Positions 1 to 6,489 of a DNA stretch of 20,019 nucleotides are shown piece after piece; position 1 is the stretch's first letter, and each line of letters opens with the position of its first letter. Below the pieces are notes generated by a model. The model saw nothing but the letters and a program-made list of their open reading frames with translations. It searched no databases and was not told where the DNA came from. Position numbers and translations under genes: made by a program. This DNA comes from an uncultured Candidatus Melainabacteria bacterium. GTDB lineage: Bacteria > Cyanobacteriota > Vampirovibrionia > Gastranaerophilales > Gastranaerophilaceae. Where the stretch lies: positions 1 through 20,019 of the forward strand of contig CAKUTL010000027.1 in NCBI GenBank assembly GCA_934692295.1, read 5' to 3'.

Positions 1-113
1 TGTGGTTCATCTCCATGAACAACACCAACGATAAGAATGTTGTTTTCTGATGGTTCGCCTATAAGTTCAATTGTATTTCCTAATTTTGTTTCCACACTAT
101 TTAAAATTTCCAT
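1..113 (-). CDS. Partial zinc-dependent carboxypeptidase/deacylase-like protein (M14/AstE-AspA type), 5' end only
   Basis: Only the first 37 codons are inside the window; the gene runs off the left edge. The N-terminus ends in the segment NILIVGVVHGDEP. A beta strand followed by HGDE (H33, E36) is the first zinc-binding motif (HxxE) of the M14 metallocarboxypeptidase clan, which includes aspartoacylase/succinylglutamate desuccinylase and murein-peptide amidases. The substrate cannot be told because the rest of the catalytic domain is missing. The ATG at 113 has no Shine-Dalgarno at normal spacing (a GAGG lies about 17 nt upstream), but an extended -10 (TGATAAAAT) lies 6 nt before it, suggesting a leaderless transcript. 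It is divergent from the folate operon starting at 198. The family is fairly clear from this short motif; the specific activity is unknown. Confidence 0.6.
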   Translation of the reverse strand, partial: MEILNSVETKLGNTIELIGEPSENNILIVGVVHGDEP

Positions 114-119
114 ATTTGA

Positions 120-128
120 ATTTTATCA
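120..128 (-). promoter_or_regulatory. Extended -10 promoter of the M14-like gene, leaderless start predicted
   Basis: On the minus strand, TG-A-TAAAAT is followed by 6 nt (TCAAAT) and then the ATG at 113. Transcription would start at the A of the ATG. No convincing -35 is visible, as is common for extended -10 promoters. Confidence 0.45.
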
Positions 129-182
129 CGCCTCACAAGTTAATGCTGATAAATAAATAAATTTTAATATATTCTAATTTTG

Positions 183-191
183 TGAAATAAT
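183..191 (+). promoter_or_regulatory. Possible extended -10 of the pabB-pabC gene
   Basis: TG-A-AATAAT lies 6 nt (TCATTT) before the ATG at 198, the same geometry as other leaderless candidates in this window. The first hexamer base is A rather than the usual T, so this is the weakest of the set. An alternative -10 is TATTCT at 170-175, which would give a leader of about 16 nt without any Shine-Dalgarno. Confidence 0.3.
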
Positions 192-197
192 TCATTT

Positions 198-1853
198 ATG
201 CAAATATATTCTGACAAAGTTTTTGAAAAACCTGAAAAAATAATTACGGCGTTCGATAATAATAGCTTTATTTTAGCTTTTCAAGAAATTGAGAAACTTA
301 AAGAAAAGTATTATCTTGTGGGCTATATCAGATACGAAGCAAGGGATATTTTCCTTGAGAAAAAGATTCAGTCAAAGTATCCATTATTGTATTTTGAAGT
401 TTATTCAAATTATAAAAATTTTGAACAAGTTGAAACACCTAGAGAAGTATTTCTCTTCCCTAGACCTAAAATTTCATTTTCAGAATACGAAAAAGGATTC
501 AAGCAAATAAAAGAAGAAATATCTTGTGGAAATACCTACGAAGTAAATTATACCTTTGATTTTCAGATTGATACAAAATACTCTGCACAAGAAATTTATA
601 ATTATTTTTTAACCAAACAAAAAACACCATATAACGCATTTATAAAAAATGATTACGAAGATATTTTGTCATTTTCTCCGGAACTATTTTTTAGAAAAAC
701 GGGGAATACAATTCTTACTAAACCAATGAAAGGGACAATTGAACGAGGACTGAACGAAATTGAAGATAAAAATAAAATCGACTACTTATACAATGACATC
801 AAAAACAGAGCTGAAAATGTAATGATTGTTGACCTATTGCGTAATGACTTAGGAAGAATTTCTAAAACCGGAAGTGTTAAAGTTCCGAAACTTTTTGAAA
901 TTGAAACGCATAAAACACTCCACCAAATGACATCCGAAGTAACATCGACCCTCAAGGATGATATTACTCTTTACGATATTTTTAAAGCAATATTTCCATG
1001 TGGTTCAATTACAGGAGCACCAAAGATTAGCACAATGAGAATTATAGATAATGTTGAAATTGGAGCTAGAAATGTTTACTGCGGAGTAATTGGGCTTATT
1101 CATAAGGATTTTTGCGAATTTTCTGTACCGATTAGAATTTTACAAAAAACAAAAGATGATAACTCATATACTTATCGAGCAGGTGGAGCTGTTGTATGGG
1201 ATTCTGACATGAAAAACGAATGGGATGAGGCTATTCTCAAAACAGCTTTTCTAAGTGAAAATTCGAAAGATTGGAAACTAATAGAAACACTTAAAGTTAA
1301 AGACGGGAAACCAATTCTTTGGAAAGAACATCTTGCCCGCCTAAAATATTCAGCTAAAAAACTAGATTTTAAATACAACAAAAATATTGAAAATATTGAG
1401 TTTTCAAAAGATGGAATGTATCGGATTCTATTATCTAAAAATGGAAACTTTAACACTGAAATCAAAGCATTGAAAGAAAACAATACAAAAAAAATTATAA
1501 TATCAGATAAAACAGTAAACTCTTCTGATATATTCTTGTACTATAAAACAACCCTCCGCCCTTATTACAAATCATCATTAGAAAAAATTAAACAAGGAGA
1601 GATTTACGATGAGATATTTTTCAATGAAAATGGAGAATTAACAGAAGGGGCAAGGAGCAATATTGTTTTAAATTTAGATGGAATTTTATACACTCCACCG
1701 GTAAAATGCGGATTACTCAATGGAATATTTAGGCAAAAAATGCTACAAGAAGGAAAATGCAAAGAAAAATTTCTCTATAAACAGGATTTATTAAATGCAC
1801 AAAACATCTATTGTATAAATTCCGTTCGAGGAATAAGAGAGGTGCATTTATGA
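198..1853 (+). CDS. pabB: Bifunctional aminodeoxychorismate synthase component I / 4-amino-4-deoxychorismate lyase (PabB-PabC fusion)
   Basis: This enzyme makes p-aminobenzoate for folate. The N-terminal part (about residues 1-350) is a chorismate-binding domain. TKPMKGT carries K178 where anthranilate synthase has alanine, which marks PabB rather than TrpE. MIVDLLRNDLGR (209-220) and GSITGAPK (269-276) are the Mg/chorismate motifs. The C-terminal part (about 356-551) is a class IV PLP fold: LIETLKVKDGKPILWKEHL near its start, K450 in YYKTTLR as the likely PLP lysine, and ELTEGARSNI near the cofactor phosphate site. It therefore condenses chorismate with ammonia and then releases pyruvate. 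At 551 residues it is a typical fusion with a short PabB N-terminus. The stop overlaps the pabA start (ATGA), so ammonia would come from a co-translated partner. No Shine-Dalgarno precedes the ATG. Confidence 0.93.
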   Translation: MQIYSDKVFEKPEKIITAFDNNSFILAFQEIEKLKEKYYLVGYIRYEARDIFLEKKIQSKYPLLYFEVYSNYKNFEQVETPREVFLFPRPKISFSEYEKGFKQIKEEISCGNTYEVNYTFDFQIDTKYSAQEIYNYFLTKQKTPYNAFIKNDYEDILSFSPELFFRKTGNTILTKPMKGTIERGLNEIEDKNKIDYLYNDIKNRAENVMIVDLLRNDLGRISKTGSVKVPKLFEIETHKTLHQMTSEVTSTLKDDITLYDIFKAIFPCGSITGAPKISTMRIIDNVEIGARNVYCGVIGLIHKDFCEFSVPIRILQKTKDDNSYTYRAGGAVVWDSDMKNEWDEAILKTAFLSENSKDWKLIETLKVKDGKPILWKEHLARLKYSAKKLDFKYNKNIENIEFSKDGMYRILLSKNGNFNTEIKALKENNTKKIIISDKTVNSSDIFLYYKTTLRPYYKSSLEKIKQGEIYDEIFFNENGELTEGARSNIVLNLDGILYTPPVKCGLLNGIFRQKMLQEGKCKEKFLYKQDLLNAQNIYCINSVRGIREVHL

Positions 1854-2413
1854 TTTTGATAGATAATTATGATTCTTTTACTTATAACATTGTCCAGTAT
1901 TTACAAGAATTAGGAATTGAACCTCAAGTATTTGAAAATGACAAAATCTCCATAAATGAACTGAAACAATTAAATTTTTCATCAATTATCATTTCCCCAG
2001 GGGCTGGGAACCCAAATACCGCAGGAATTTCTATGGAAGTAATAAAAGAATTTTATAAAACTAAAAAAATTCTCGGTGTTTGTCTGGGATTTCAATGTTT
2101 GGCTCAATTTTTTGGAGCTGAAATAATCAAAGACAAAGAACCAATGCACGGCAAAGTTTCAAATATAGAAATTATAGAAAACTCTAAACTTTTTAAAAAT
2201 ATACCAAACGAGTTTTTTGTTACACGTTACCATTCGCTAATCGCAAATAGAAAAACAATTAAACCGCCATTAAAAATTACGGCTCAAACAAAAGACCATA
2301 TTGTTATGGCAATTGAACATAACAAATTACCGCTCTATGGAGTTCAATTTCATCCGGAAGCAATCTTGACTCAATACGGGCATGAGCTGTTTGAGAATTT
2401 TATCAATATATAA
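1850..2413 (+). CDS. pabA: Aminodeoxychorismate synthase glutamine amidotransferase subunit (PabA; possibly shared with TrpE)
   Basis: This class I glutamine amidotransferase (187 residues) supplies ammonia to PabB. MILIDNYDSFTYNI is the classic PabA/TrpG N-terminus, GVCLGFQ contains the nucleophile C78, and FHPEA supplies H168 and E170 of the triad. The start at 1850 is chosen because the ATG overlaps the TGA of pabB-pabC (ATGA) and AGAGAGG sits about 8 nt upstream; an in-frame extension upstream to 1811 would lie inside the previous gene. The overlap implies translational coupling and equal production of the two subunits. In some bacteria one PabA also serves anthranilate synthase; no trp gene is in view to decide this. 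Confidence 0.93.
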   Translation: MILIDNYDSFTYNIVQYLQELGIEPQVFENDKISINELKQLNFSSIIISPGAGNPNTAGISMEVIKEFYKTKKILGVCLGFQCLAQFFGAEIIKDKEPMHGKVSNIEIIENSKLFKNIPNEFFVTRYHSLIANRKTIKPPLKITAQTKDHIVMAIEHNKLPLYGVQFHPEAILTQYGHELFENFINI

Positions 2414-2421
2414 ATTTGTAA

Positions 2422-2427
2422 TATAAT
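2422..2427 (+). promoter_or_regulatory. Candidate -10 for the micropeptide transcript
   Basis: TATAAT lies just after the pabA stop. Only a weak -35 (TTTATC at 2399-2404, spacing 17) is visible. Transcription from here would give a leader of about 118 nt before the micropeptide start, long enough to fold and to carry the first ACGTTAGCTTAA repeat. Read-through from pabA is the alternative. Confidence 0.3.
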
Positions 2428-2506
2428 AATATAACTGAACTTTGGAAATTTAATATTTGGGAGCTAGCCTGTATCTTTTTAATGAAACTTCAGCACAACA
2501 AATAAT

Positions 2507-2518
2507 ACGTTAGCTTAA
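2507..2518. repeat. Direct repeat copy 1 (ACGTTAGCTTAA) flanking the micropeptide
   Basis: This is a 12-bp perfect match to 2635-2646. It lies in the 5' leader of the micropeptide gene. Because the other copy is inside the antisense RNA region, the antisense transcript would be complementary to this copy as well, as with the direct repeats of the par (Fst) type I system. Confidence 0.7.
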
Positions 2519-2551
2519 AGCTGATAGTTTTTGAGAAAGGAGGGCTGAATT

Positions 2552-2629
2552 ATGAATGAATTCAATTTGACTTTATTATTAATCTTTTTGATTTTATACA
2601 TAATAAATGGCACTCAGCAAAAATACTGA
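2552..2629 (+). CDS. 25-residue hydrophobic micropeptide, candidate type I toxin
   Basis: The frame starts MNEFNLTLLL, continues with an uninterrupted hydrophobic stretch (about residues 6-18), and ends in a polar tail NGTQQKY before TGA. It therefore looks like a single membrane-spanning peptide. AAAGGAGGG (2536-2544) is a near-perfect Shine-Dalgarno 8 nt from the ATG, among the strongest in the window, which argues that the frame is translated. It is opposed by a strong antisense promoter at 2687-2715, with a hairpin terminator overlapping its 3' end and 12-bp direct repeats on both sides. This is the layout of Fst/TxpA-like type I toxins. No sequence family is recognised from memory, and toxicity is an inference. 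It could instead be a regulatory or structural membrane micropeptide. Confidence 0.6.
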   Translation: MNEFNLTLLLIFLILYIINGTQQKY

Positions 2630-2635
2630 ATGCCA
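2600..2635 (-). terminator. Rho-independent terminator of the antisense RNA
   Basis: Read on the minus strand, TGGCATTCAG and CTGAGTGCCA form a 10-bp stem (one G-U pair) with an 8-nt loop, followed by TTTATTATG. On the plus strand the G-U becomes a C-A mismatch and the tail is not T-rich, so the hairpin is built for the minus-strand transcript. It could also end ftsY read-through. Confidence 0.55.
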
Positions 2636-2646
2636 CGTTAGCTTAA
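2635..2646. repeat. Direct repeat copy 2 (ACGTTAGCTTAA)
   Basis: This copy is identical to 2507-2518, 128 bp apart, and lies immediately after the micropeptide stop and terminator hairpin, inside the predicted antisense RNA. Confidence 0.7.
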
Positions 2647-2686
2647 CACAGGTTACGGTGTTGGTAGCACCGCTCCCGATATTTAT

Positions 2687-2715
2687 ATTATAAACTACAT
2701 TTATACGAATTTCAA
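2687..2715 (-). promoter_or_regulatory. Strong sigma-70-type promoter for the antisense RNA
   Basis: On the minus strand this is TTGAAA, a 17-nt spacer, then TATAAT: a consensus -10, a five-of-six -35 and optimal spacing. It sits between the ftsY stop (2734) and the micropeptide and points at the micropeptide. No leftward protein frame follows it before pabA, so its product should be an RNA. Confidence 0.7.
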
Positions 2716-2733
2716 GTGTTCCACCAAGAAGTC

Positions 2734-3651
2734 TTAACTAAACAACGCTTCAATAAAATCATCCGGATTAAAAGATTTTAAATCTTCCATTTTTTCCCCA
2801 ACACCGACTAATTTTACCGGTAACTTCATATCTTTTGCAATTGCAATAATTATTGCCCCTTTTGCACTTCCATCAAGTTTGGTTAAAGCAACACAGGTAA
2901 GGTTTACTGACTCTGAAAAAACTTTTGCTTGTTGAAGTCCGTTTTGTCCGGTATTGGCATCTATAACTAATATACTTTCACGTAAAGATTCCGGAGCTTG
3001 TTTATCAATAACAGTTTTAATCTTTTTTAATTCTTCCATAAGATTAAATTTATTCTGCAAACGTCCTGCTGTATCAACCAGAATAACGTCATATTGCTCA
3101 TTTTTTGCTTTTTGAATTGCTTCATATACAACCGAAGCAGGATCAGCTTTATCACGGCGAACAATATCAGCTCCCGCCCTATTTGACCATATATTTAGTT
3201 GTTCTTCTGCTGCAGCTCTAAATGTATCTCCAGCCGCAATGAGAACTTTTTTGCCTTCTTGTTTAAATTGGTAAGCCATCTTGGCAATAAGGGTTGTTTT
3301 ACCTGCTCCATTGACACCGGTAATAAAATAGATATTTAATTCCCCATCTTTATAGTTAAGTTCAGTTTGTCCAGCTTCAAGTAATGTTTTTTTGAATTCG
3401 TTTTTTAAGTAATCTTTTAATTCCGTAGGTTTTGCGTTTTTTTTGTTGCGTAAATTGTCAACAAGTTCTACCGCATAATCAACCCCCAAATCAGCACTGA
3501 TTAAAGTATCTTCAATATCATCAAGTGCAAATTCAGAATATTCTTCATCAGTCGTATCAACATTTGCCAGCACATTACCAACAAGAGATTGAGCAGTATT
3601 AGAAACCGCCTGTTTTAAATTTTCAATTTTATCTTTAAAAAATCCGAACAT
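2734..3651 (-). CDS. ftsY: Signal recognition particle receptor FtsY
   Basis: FtsY is the GTPase receptor at the cytoplasmic membrane that docks SRP-ribosome complexes for co-translational insertion. The 305-residue protein has a short N-terminal helix (MFGFFKDKIENLK) in place of a long acidic A domain, then the N domain. The G domain follows: GVNGAGKTT (P loop, 112-120, K118), DTFRAAAEEQL, VDTAGRLQ (G3), TKLDGSAKG (G4/closing loop) and GVGEKMEDL near the end. The G4 region reads AKGAIIIAI where most SRP GTPases have AKGG, a small deviation. The ATG has no Shine-Dalgarno but an extended -10 ends 6 nt before it. It is separated from the pseudopilin gene by only 37 bp, yet seems to have its own promoter. 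Confidence 0.95.
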   Translation of the reverse strand: MFGFFKDKIENLKQAVSNTAQSLVGNVLANVDTTDEEYSEFALDDIEDTLISADLGVDYAVELVDNLRNKKNAKPTELKDYLKNEFKKTLLEAGQTELNYKDGELNIYFITGVNGAGKTTLIAKMAYQFKQEGKKVLIAAGDTFRAAAEEQLNIWSNRAGADIVRRDKADPASVVYEAIQKAKNEQYDVILVDTAGRLQNKFNLMEELKKIKTVIDKQAPESLRESILVIDANTGQNGLQQAKVFSESVNLTCVALTKLDGSAKGAIIIAIAKDMKLPVKLVGVGEKMEDLKSFNPDDFIEALFS

Positions 3652-3657
3652 ATAATG

Positions 3658-3666
3658 ATAATAACA
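3658..3666 (-). promoter_or_regulatory. Extended -10 promoter of ftsY, leaderless start predicted
   Basis: TG-T-TATTAT is followed by CATTAT and then the ftsY ATG, so the hexamer ends 6 nt before the start codon. There is no Shine-Dalgarno in between or overlapping. Confidence 0.45.
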
Positions 3667-3688
3667 TGAATTTGCTAAAATAGAAGAG

Positions 3689-4420
3689 TTATTTACCCTT
3701 CAAAAAATCATGCCAATAGTCGCCTTTGCCATCAGGACTTTGGTTACGCAAAGCAAAATATGCACAAGAATTACCATTTGTACCACTACTATGGTTACAC
3801 CTTGTTTTAATTTCTTCTACATCCGTTACATTTTCACTTACACCCCAAAAGCTAGAACCCGTGTACGGAACAACATTGTTATCTTCTGTAAATACAAATA
3901 CAAATCTATCATATCCTAATCTATTAGGAGCTTTTGTACCATTTATATCTACACATATTTTAGGACCAAAAGGCATATTATATGAAGAATTATCCATATC
4001 AAAAATTCTTCCATTTACATCTTGGATTACATTTGATTCATCACAAGTATAAGCTAAATATGTATATCCATTTAAATTTTTTTGTTTTATATTATGACTT
4101 GCATCAAAATAGTCATATCTTTTGTCCGATGATTTTGTTGTCCCACTAAAAAATGACATATATTTTGCTAAAATAGTATCTCCTCTAGAACTCGTTGCAG
4201 TCATAACATCATAATCGTGAACAGTCATATCTTCTGAAACATAGAATAGTTTTGCTGCATTATTCAAATCTGAATACATTTTTTTGAATTCATTTTGTAA
4301 AATTTTGTGTTGAATATTTGCAGCAAGTGTAGGAATTGTCATTACCGCTACAACACCAATAATTCCAAGTGTGATAAGGACTTCCGCAAGTGTAAATGCT
4401 CTGTTTTTAAAAATCTTCAT
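3689..4420 (-). CDS. Type IV pilin-like/pseudopilin protein with prepilin cleavage and methylation motif
   Basis: The 243-residue protein begins MKIFKNRAFTLAEVLITLGI, a class III prepilin signal. The short basic leader ends before F9, E13 is the conserved glutamate at position +5, and a hydrophobic helix (about 9-30) follows. A prepilin peptidase would cleave before F9 and methylate it. The rest (from about 36) is a globular domain rich in Asn, Asp and Tyr with several Cys, ending in a WHDFLKGK tail. Its role may be minor pilin, type II secretion pseudopilin or surface filament subunit; no other pilus gene is in the window. Transcription appears to start at the ATG (TATAAT 6 nt upstream). Stand-alone proteins of this kind are numerous in Gastranaerophilales genomes (from memory). 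Confidence 0.85.
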   Translation of the reverse strand: MKIFKNRAFTLAEVLITLGIIGVVAVMTIPTLAANIQHKILQNEFKKMYSDLNNAAKLFYVSEDMTVHDYDVMTATSSRGDTILAKYMSFFSGTTKSSDKRYDYFDASHNIKQKNLNGYTYLAYTCDESNVIQDVNGRIFDMDNSSYNMPFGPKICVDINGTKAPNRLGYDRFVFVFTEDNNVVPYTGSSFWGVSENVTDVEEIKTRCNHSSGTNGNSCAYFALRNQSPDGKGDYWHDFLKGK

Positions 4421-4426
4421 ATGTAA

Positions 4427-4455
4427 ATTATAAAGATTTTACTACTTGGTGTACA
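4427..4455 (-). promoter_or_regulatory. Promoter of the pseudopilin gene, leaderless start predicted
   Basis: On the minus strand this is TGTACA (four of six with TTGACA), a 17-nt spacer, TATAAT, TTACAT, then ATG. The -10 is consensus and transcription would begin at the start codon. Confidence 0.55.
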
Positions 4456-4466
4456 CTGTCCCTCAC

Positions 4467-4489
4467 ATCATATCATATCATATCATATA
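4467..4489. repeat. Short tandem repeat (TATCA units)
   Basis: Four to five successive copies of a 5-bp unit (ATCAT/TATCA) lie upstream of the pseudopilin promoter, in the non-coding stretch between the pseudopilin and SpoIID genes. Five-bp arrays can change length by slippage. It is not inside a reading frame, so any effect would be on promoter spacing only. Confidence 0.7.
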
Positions 4490-4576
4490 GGGCATTATAA
4501 CTGGGTTTCAGACTTTTGCATAGAGAGTTTACATTCTGTTACAATTGAGAAAAATTGGTAGCAACTTAACGCTACC

Positions 4577-4694
4577 GTCATCCTGAGCAAAGCGAAGGAT
4601 CTCTTGCCAAACAAGTTTAGTTCACCCCCTCTCCCTTACTCCCTCTCCCTAGGCGAGGGAAACAAATGCCATCCGACGCTACACTCAGGATGAC
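4577..4694. mobile_element. MITE-like dispersed repeat with 11-bp inverted ends
   Basis: The element is 118 bp, bounded by GTCATCCTGAG (4577-4587) and its perfect inverse CTCAGGATGAC (4684-4694). The left end continues CAAAGCGAAGGATCTC, which closely resembles a dispersed intergenic repeat I recall from many unrelated bacterial genomes. The interior is C/T-rich with a small hairpin (TCCCT/AGGGA, about 4646-4661) and is much richer in G+C than its surroundings. It has no coding capacity that looks real; a weak leftward frame across it is interrupted in family sense. No target-site duplication was identified. Confidence 0.6.
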
Positions 4695-4761
4695 AAAATT
4701 GGATAGGGGCAGGATGAATAAATAATCTAAAAATTTAAACAATATAATCCGATATTTGTCA

Positions 4762-4767
4762 TATAAT
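4762..4767 (+). promoter_or_regulatory. -10 of the SpoIID-like gene, leaderless start predicted
   Basis: TATAAT is followed by AAAACT and then the ATG at 4774. No -35 is recognisable at 16-18 nt upstream. The 6-nt gap puts the transcription start on the start codon, and no Shine-Dalgarno is present. Confidence 0.45.
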
Positions 4768-4773
4768 AAAACT

Positions 4774-6489
4774 ATGAAGAGAATTTGTAGTTTTTTACTT
4801 TTAAGTTTATTTATTAGCACACTCCCTGCTGAAGCAGTAATTTATAATATCCCACAAAAAACCTTGCAAATTGCAAGAGAAGCAAGTGCTAATCCATATA
4901 TCAACACTCAACAATCAAAACTTGTAAGAGTTGGTATTGGAAATCAAAATTTTAATTGCTACGAAAGAGATTCTATTTCAATATATGGAACTGGAGAATT
5001 TGAAGTCTATAACGGTAAAAACTACATCAATACTTTTGACAATGACAATACAATAAATATCTCAATGGTTGGGAAAATATTTGTCCTAAAAGATTCCAAC
5101 AACAATGTAATTGCAAAAGTTTCAGGACCGATTTTGTTTAAAACAGATTATGGAATGTTAGGCATAAAAGGGTTAAAAAGAGCCGGTAAAGATGCAATCT
5201 ACAGAGGAGAAATTGAACTTGTTTCAACTCCTAAAGAGGGTAAATTTTATACAATAAATGTAATTTATCTTGAAGATTATTTAAAAGGTGTTGTCCCTAA
5301 TGAAATGCCAGTTAGTTTTGGGTTAGAAGCCTTAAAAGCTCAAAGTGTTGCAGCAAGAAATTACGTATTATCTCCTAGAGTTAAAGCTAATTCGAATTAT
5401 GATGTTGTAGATTCTGTTGCAAGCCAAGTTTATTTTGGTGCAAATACCGAACGAGATTTATCTAACAAAGCGGTAGATGAAACTGCCGGAATTGTTGCAA
5501 CTTACGATTGGGATTTAATATTAGCACAATATTCTTCAACCGCCGGAGGCTATACAGAAAGCTATTCAAATGCTTTTTCTGATCCATATACAAAAAAATT
5601 CCCAGGGACACCAAAACCATACTTAATTGCAAAACCGGATGAAAAAGATTTTGGTAATTTATCATCTGAAGAAGCTGCTGCAAAATTCTACAAATCTAAA
5701 CCTAAATCTTATGATATAAATTCTTCATATTACCGTTGGGAAAGAGAATGGAACGGGCAAGAAATCCAAGATGCAGTTCAAAACAATATCGCAGCTCAAA
5801 GTGCCGCAGGTTTTGTACATCCAGCAGTAAAAAAAGGTGAAACAATCGGCATAATTAAAAAGTTAAATGTCTTAAAACGTGGACAGTCTGGCAAAATTAT
5901 GAAGTTGGAAATTCAAACTGATGCAGGCAATTATGTTGTGGAAAAAGAATTAACAATTAGGCGTCTTTTAACGAATAATGGAAAAGCATTACCAAGTGCA
6001 AATATGATTTTTGAGCATGAATACAATGAGAATGGTGATTTAATATATGTCAAAGCGTATGGCGGAGGTTTTGGACACGGCGTTGGAATGAGCCAATATG
6101 GAGCAGGATATATGGGTAATCATTTGAAAAAATCATTTGAGGAAATTCTACAACACTACTACACAGGAATTTCTCTTTCAACTGAACCATTTATTCTTTC
6201 TTCTAATTCTGAGCAAAATCAAATTACTCAAAGTTTTTTCTCAAAAAATAGACATGCAAATTTGGTTATTGATAATAAATATAAGGTTAGCTATATAGAT
6301 ATTAAAGTTAATAACCTTGATGAAAAAATACAATTAAACACATCACAAAGATACAATAAAATAGATATTTCAAAATATTTGAACCACGGACTAAATACCG
6401 TAACATTTTATTACCCTACAGCAGAAGGGACAAACAAAGGATTAAGAATATACATAGAATTGGCAGGAATAAATGAGTACAGCGACTAA
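4774..6489 (+). CDS. SpoIID/LytB-domain exported peptidoglycan-active protein
   Basis: The start is set at 4774 because MKRICSFLLLSLFISTLPAEA is a clean signal peptide (cleavage near residue 21) and a -10 box lies 6 nt upstream; a TTG 18 nt earlier would add residues before it. The 571-residue product carries the SpoIID fold. YLEDYLKGVVPNEMP (165-179) contains E177, matching the catalytic glutamate of SpoIID lytic transglycosylase. LKAQSVAARNY follows, and GHGVGMSQYGAG lies at 434-445. A roughly 100-residue C-terminal extension beyond the domain is unassigned. SpoIID cleaves denuded glycan strands, so a cell-wall remodelling or division role is likely. No sporulation gene is present. The end overlaps murJ by 17 nt, so synthesis is coupled to the lipid II flippase. 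Confidence 0.85.
   Translation: MKRICSFLLLSLFISTLPAEAVIYNIPQKTLQIAREASANPYINTQQSKLVRVGIGNQNFNCYERDSISIYGTGEFEVYNGKNYINTFDNDNTINISMVGKIFVLKDSNNNVIAKVSGPILFKTDYGMLGIKGLKRAGKDAIYRGEIELVSTPKEGKFYTINVIYLEDYLKGVVPNEMPVSFGLEALKAQSVAARNYVLSPRVKANSNYDVVDSVASQVYFGANTERDLSNKAVDETAGIVATYDWDLILAQYSSTAGGYTESYSNAFSDPYTKKFPGTPKPYLIAKPDEKDFGNLSSEEAAAKFYKSKPKSYDINSSYYRWEREWNGQEIQDAVQNNIAAQSAAGFVHPAVKKGETIGIIKKLNVLKRGQSGKIMKLEIQTDAGNYVVEKELTIRRLLTNNGKALPSANMIFEHEYNENGDLIYVKAYGGGFGHGVGMSQYGAGYMGNHLKKSFEEILQHYYTGISLSTEPFILSSNSEQNQITQSFFSKNRHANLVIDNKYKVSYIDIKVNNLDEKIQLNTSQRYNKIDISKYLNHGLNTVTFYYPTAEGTNKGLRIYIELAGINEYSD

Larger units (their letters stand above)
2600..2680 (-). ncRNA. Predicted antisense RNA (about 80 nt) against the micropeptide mRNA
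   Basis: The promoter at 2687-2715 (minus) predicts a start near 2680 with an A. The transcript would contain a 5' stem-loop (2656-2672, CGGTG/CACCG with a 7-nt loop), the complement of ACGTTAGCTTAA (2635-2646), and a terminator hairpin (2608-2635) followed by UUUAUUAU. It overlaps the end of the micropeptide frame. It could pair with the mRNA 3' end directly and with the mRNA leader through the repeat at 2507-2518. The existence of the RNA is predicted from sequence only. Confidence 0.55.

Noticed and set aside
1172..1483. Leftward frame inside the PabB-PabC gene
   Set aside because: It lies wholly antisense to a well-supported enzyme and shows no family features.
2552..2629. Micropeptide as a peptide leader (attenuator) for a downstream gene
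   Set aside because: No gene follows on the same strand; the next gene, ftsY, runs the other way. There is no run of regulatory codons either.
3710..4052. Rightward frames opposite the pseudopilin gene
   Set aside because: They are shadows of the pilin-like coding sequence, with no start signals and no recognisable domain.
4467..4489. TATCA tandem array as a CRISPR or phase-variable coding repeat
   Set aside because: Units are 5 bp with no spacers, and the array is not in a coding frame; it is listed only as a short tandem repeat.
4617..4820. Leftward reading frame across the MITE-like element and the SpoIID promoter
   Set aside because: It consists of repeat sequence and the antisense of a signal peptide, has no ribosome binding site, and lies over a promoter.
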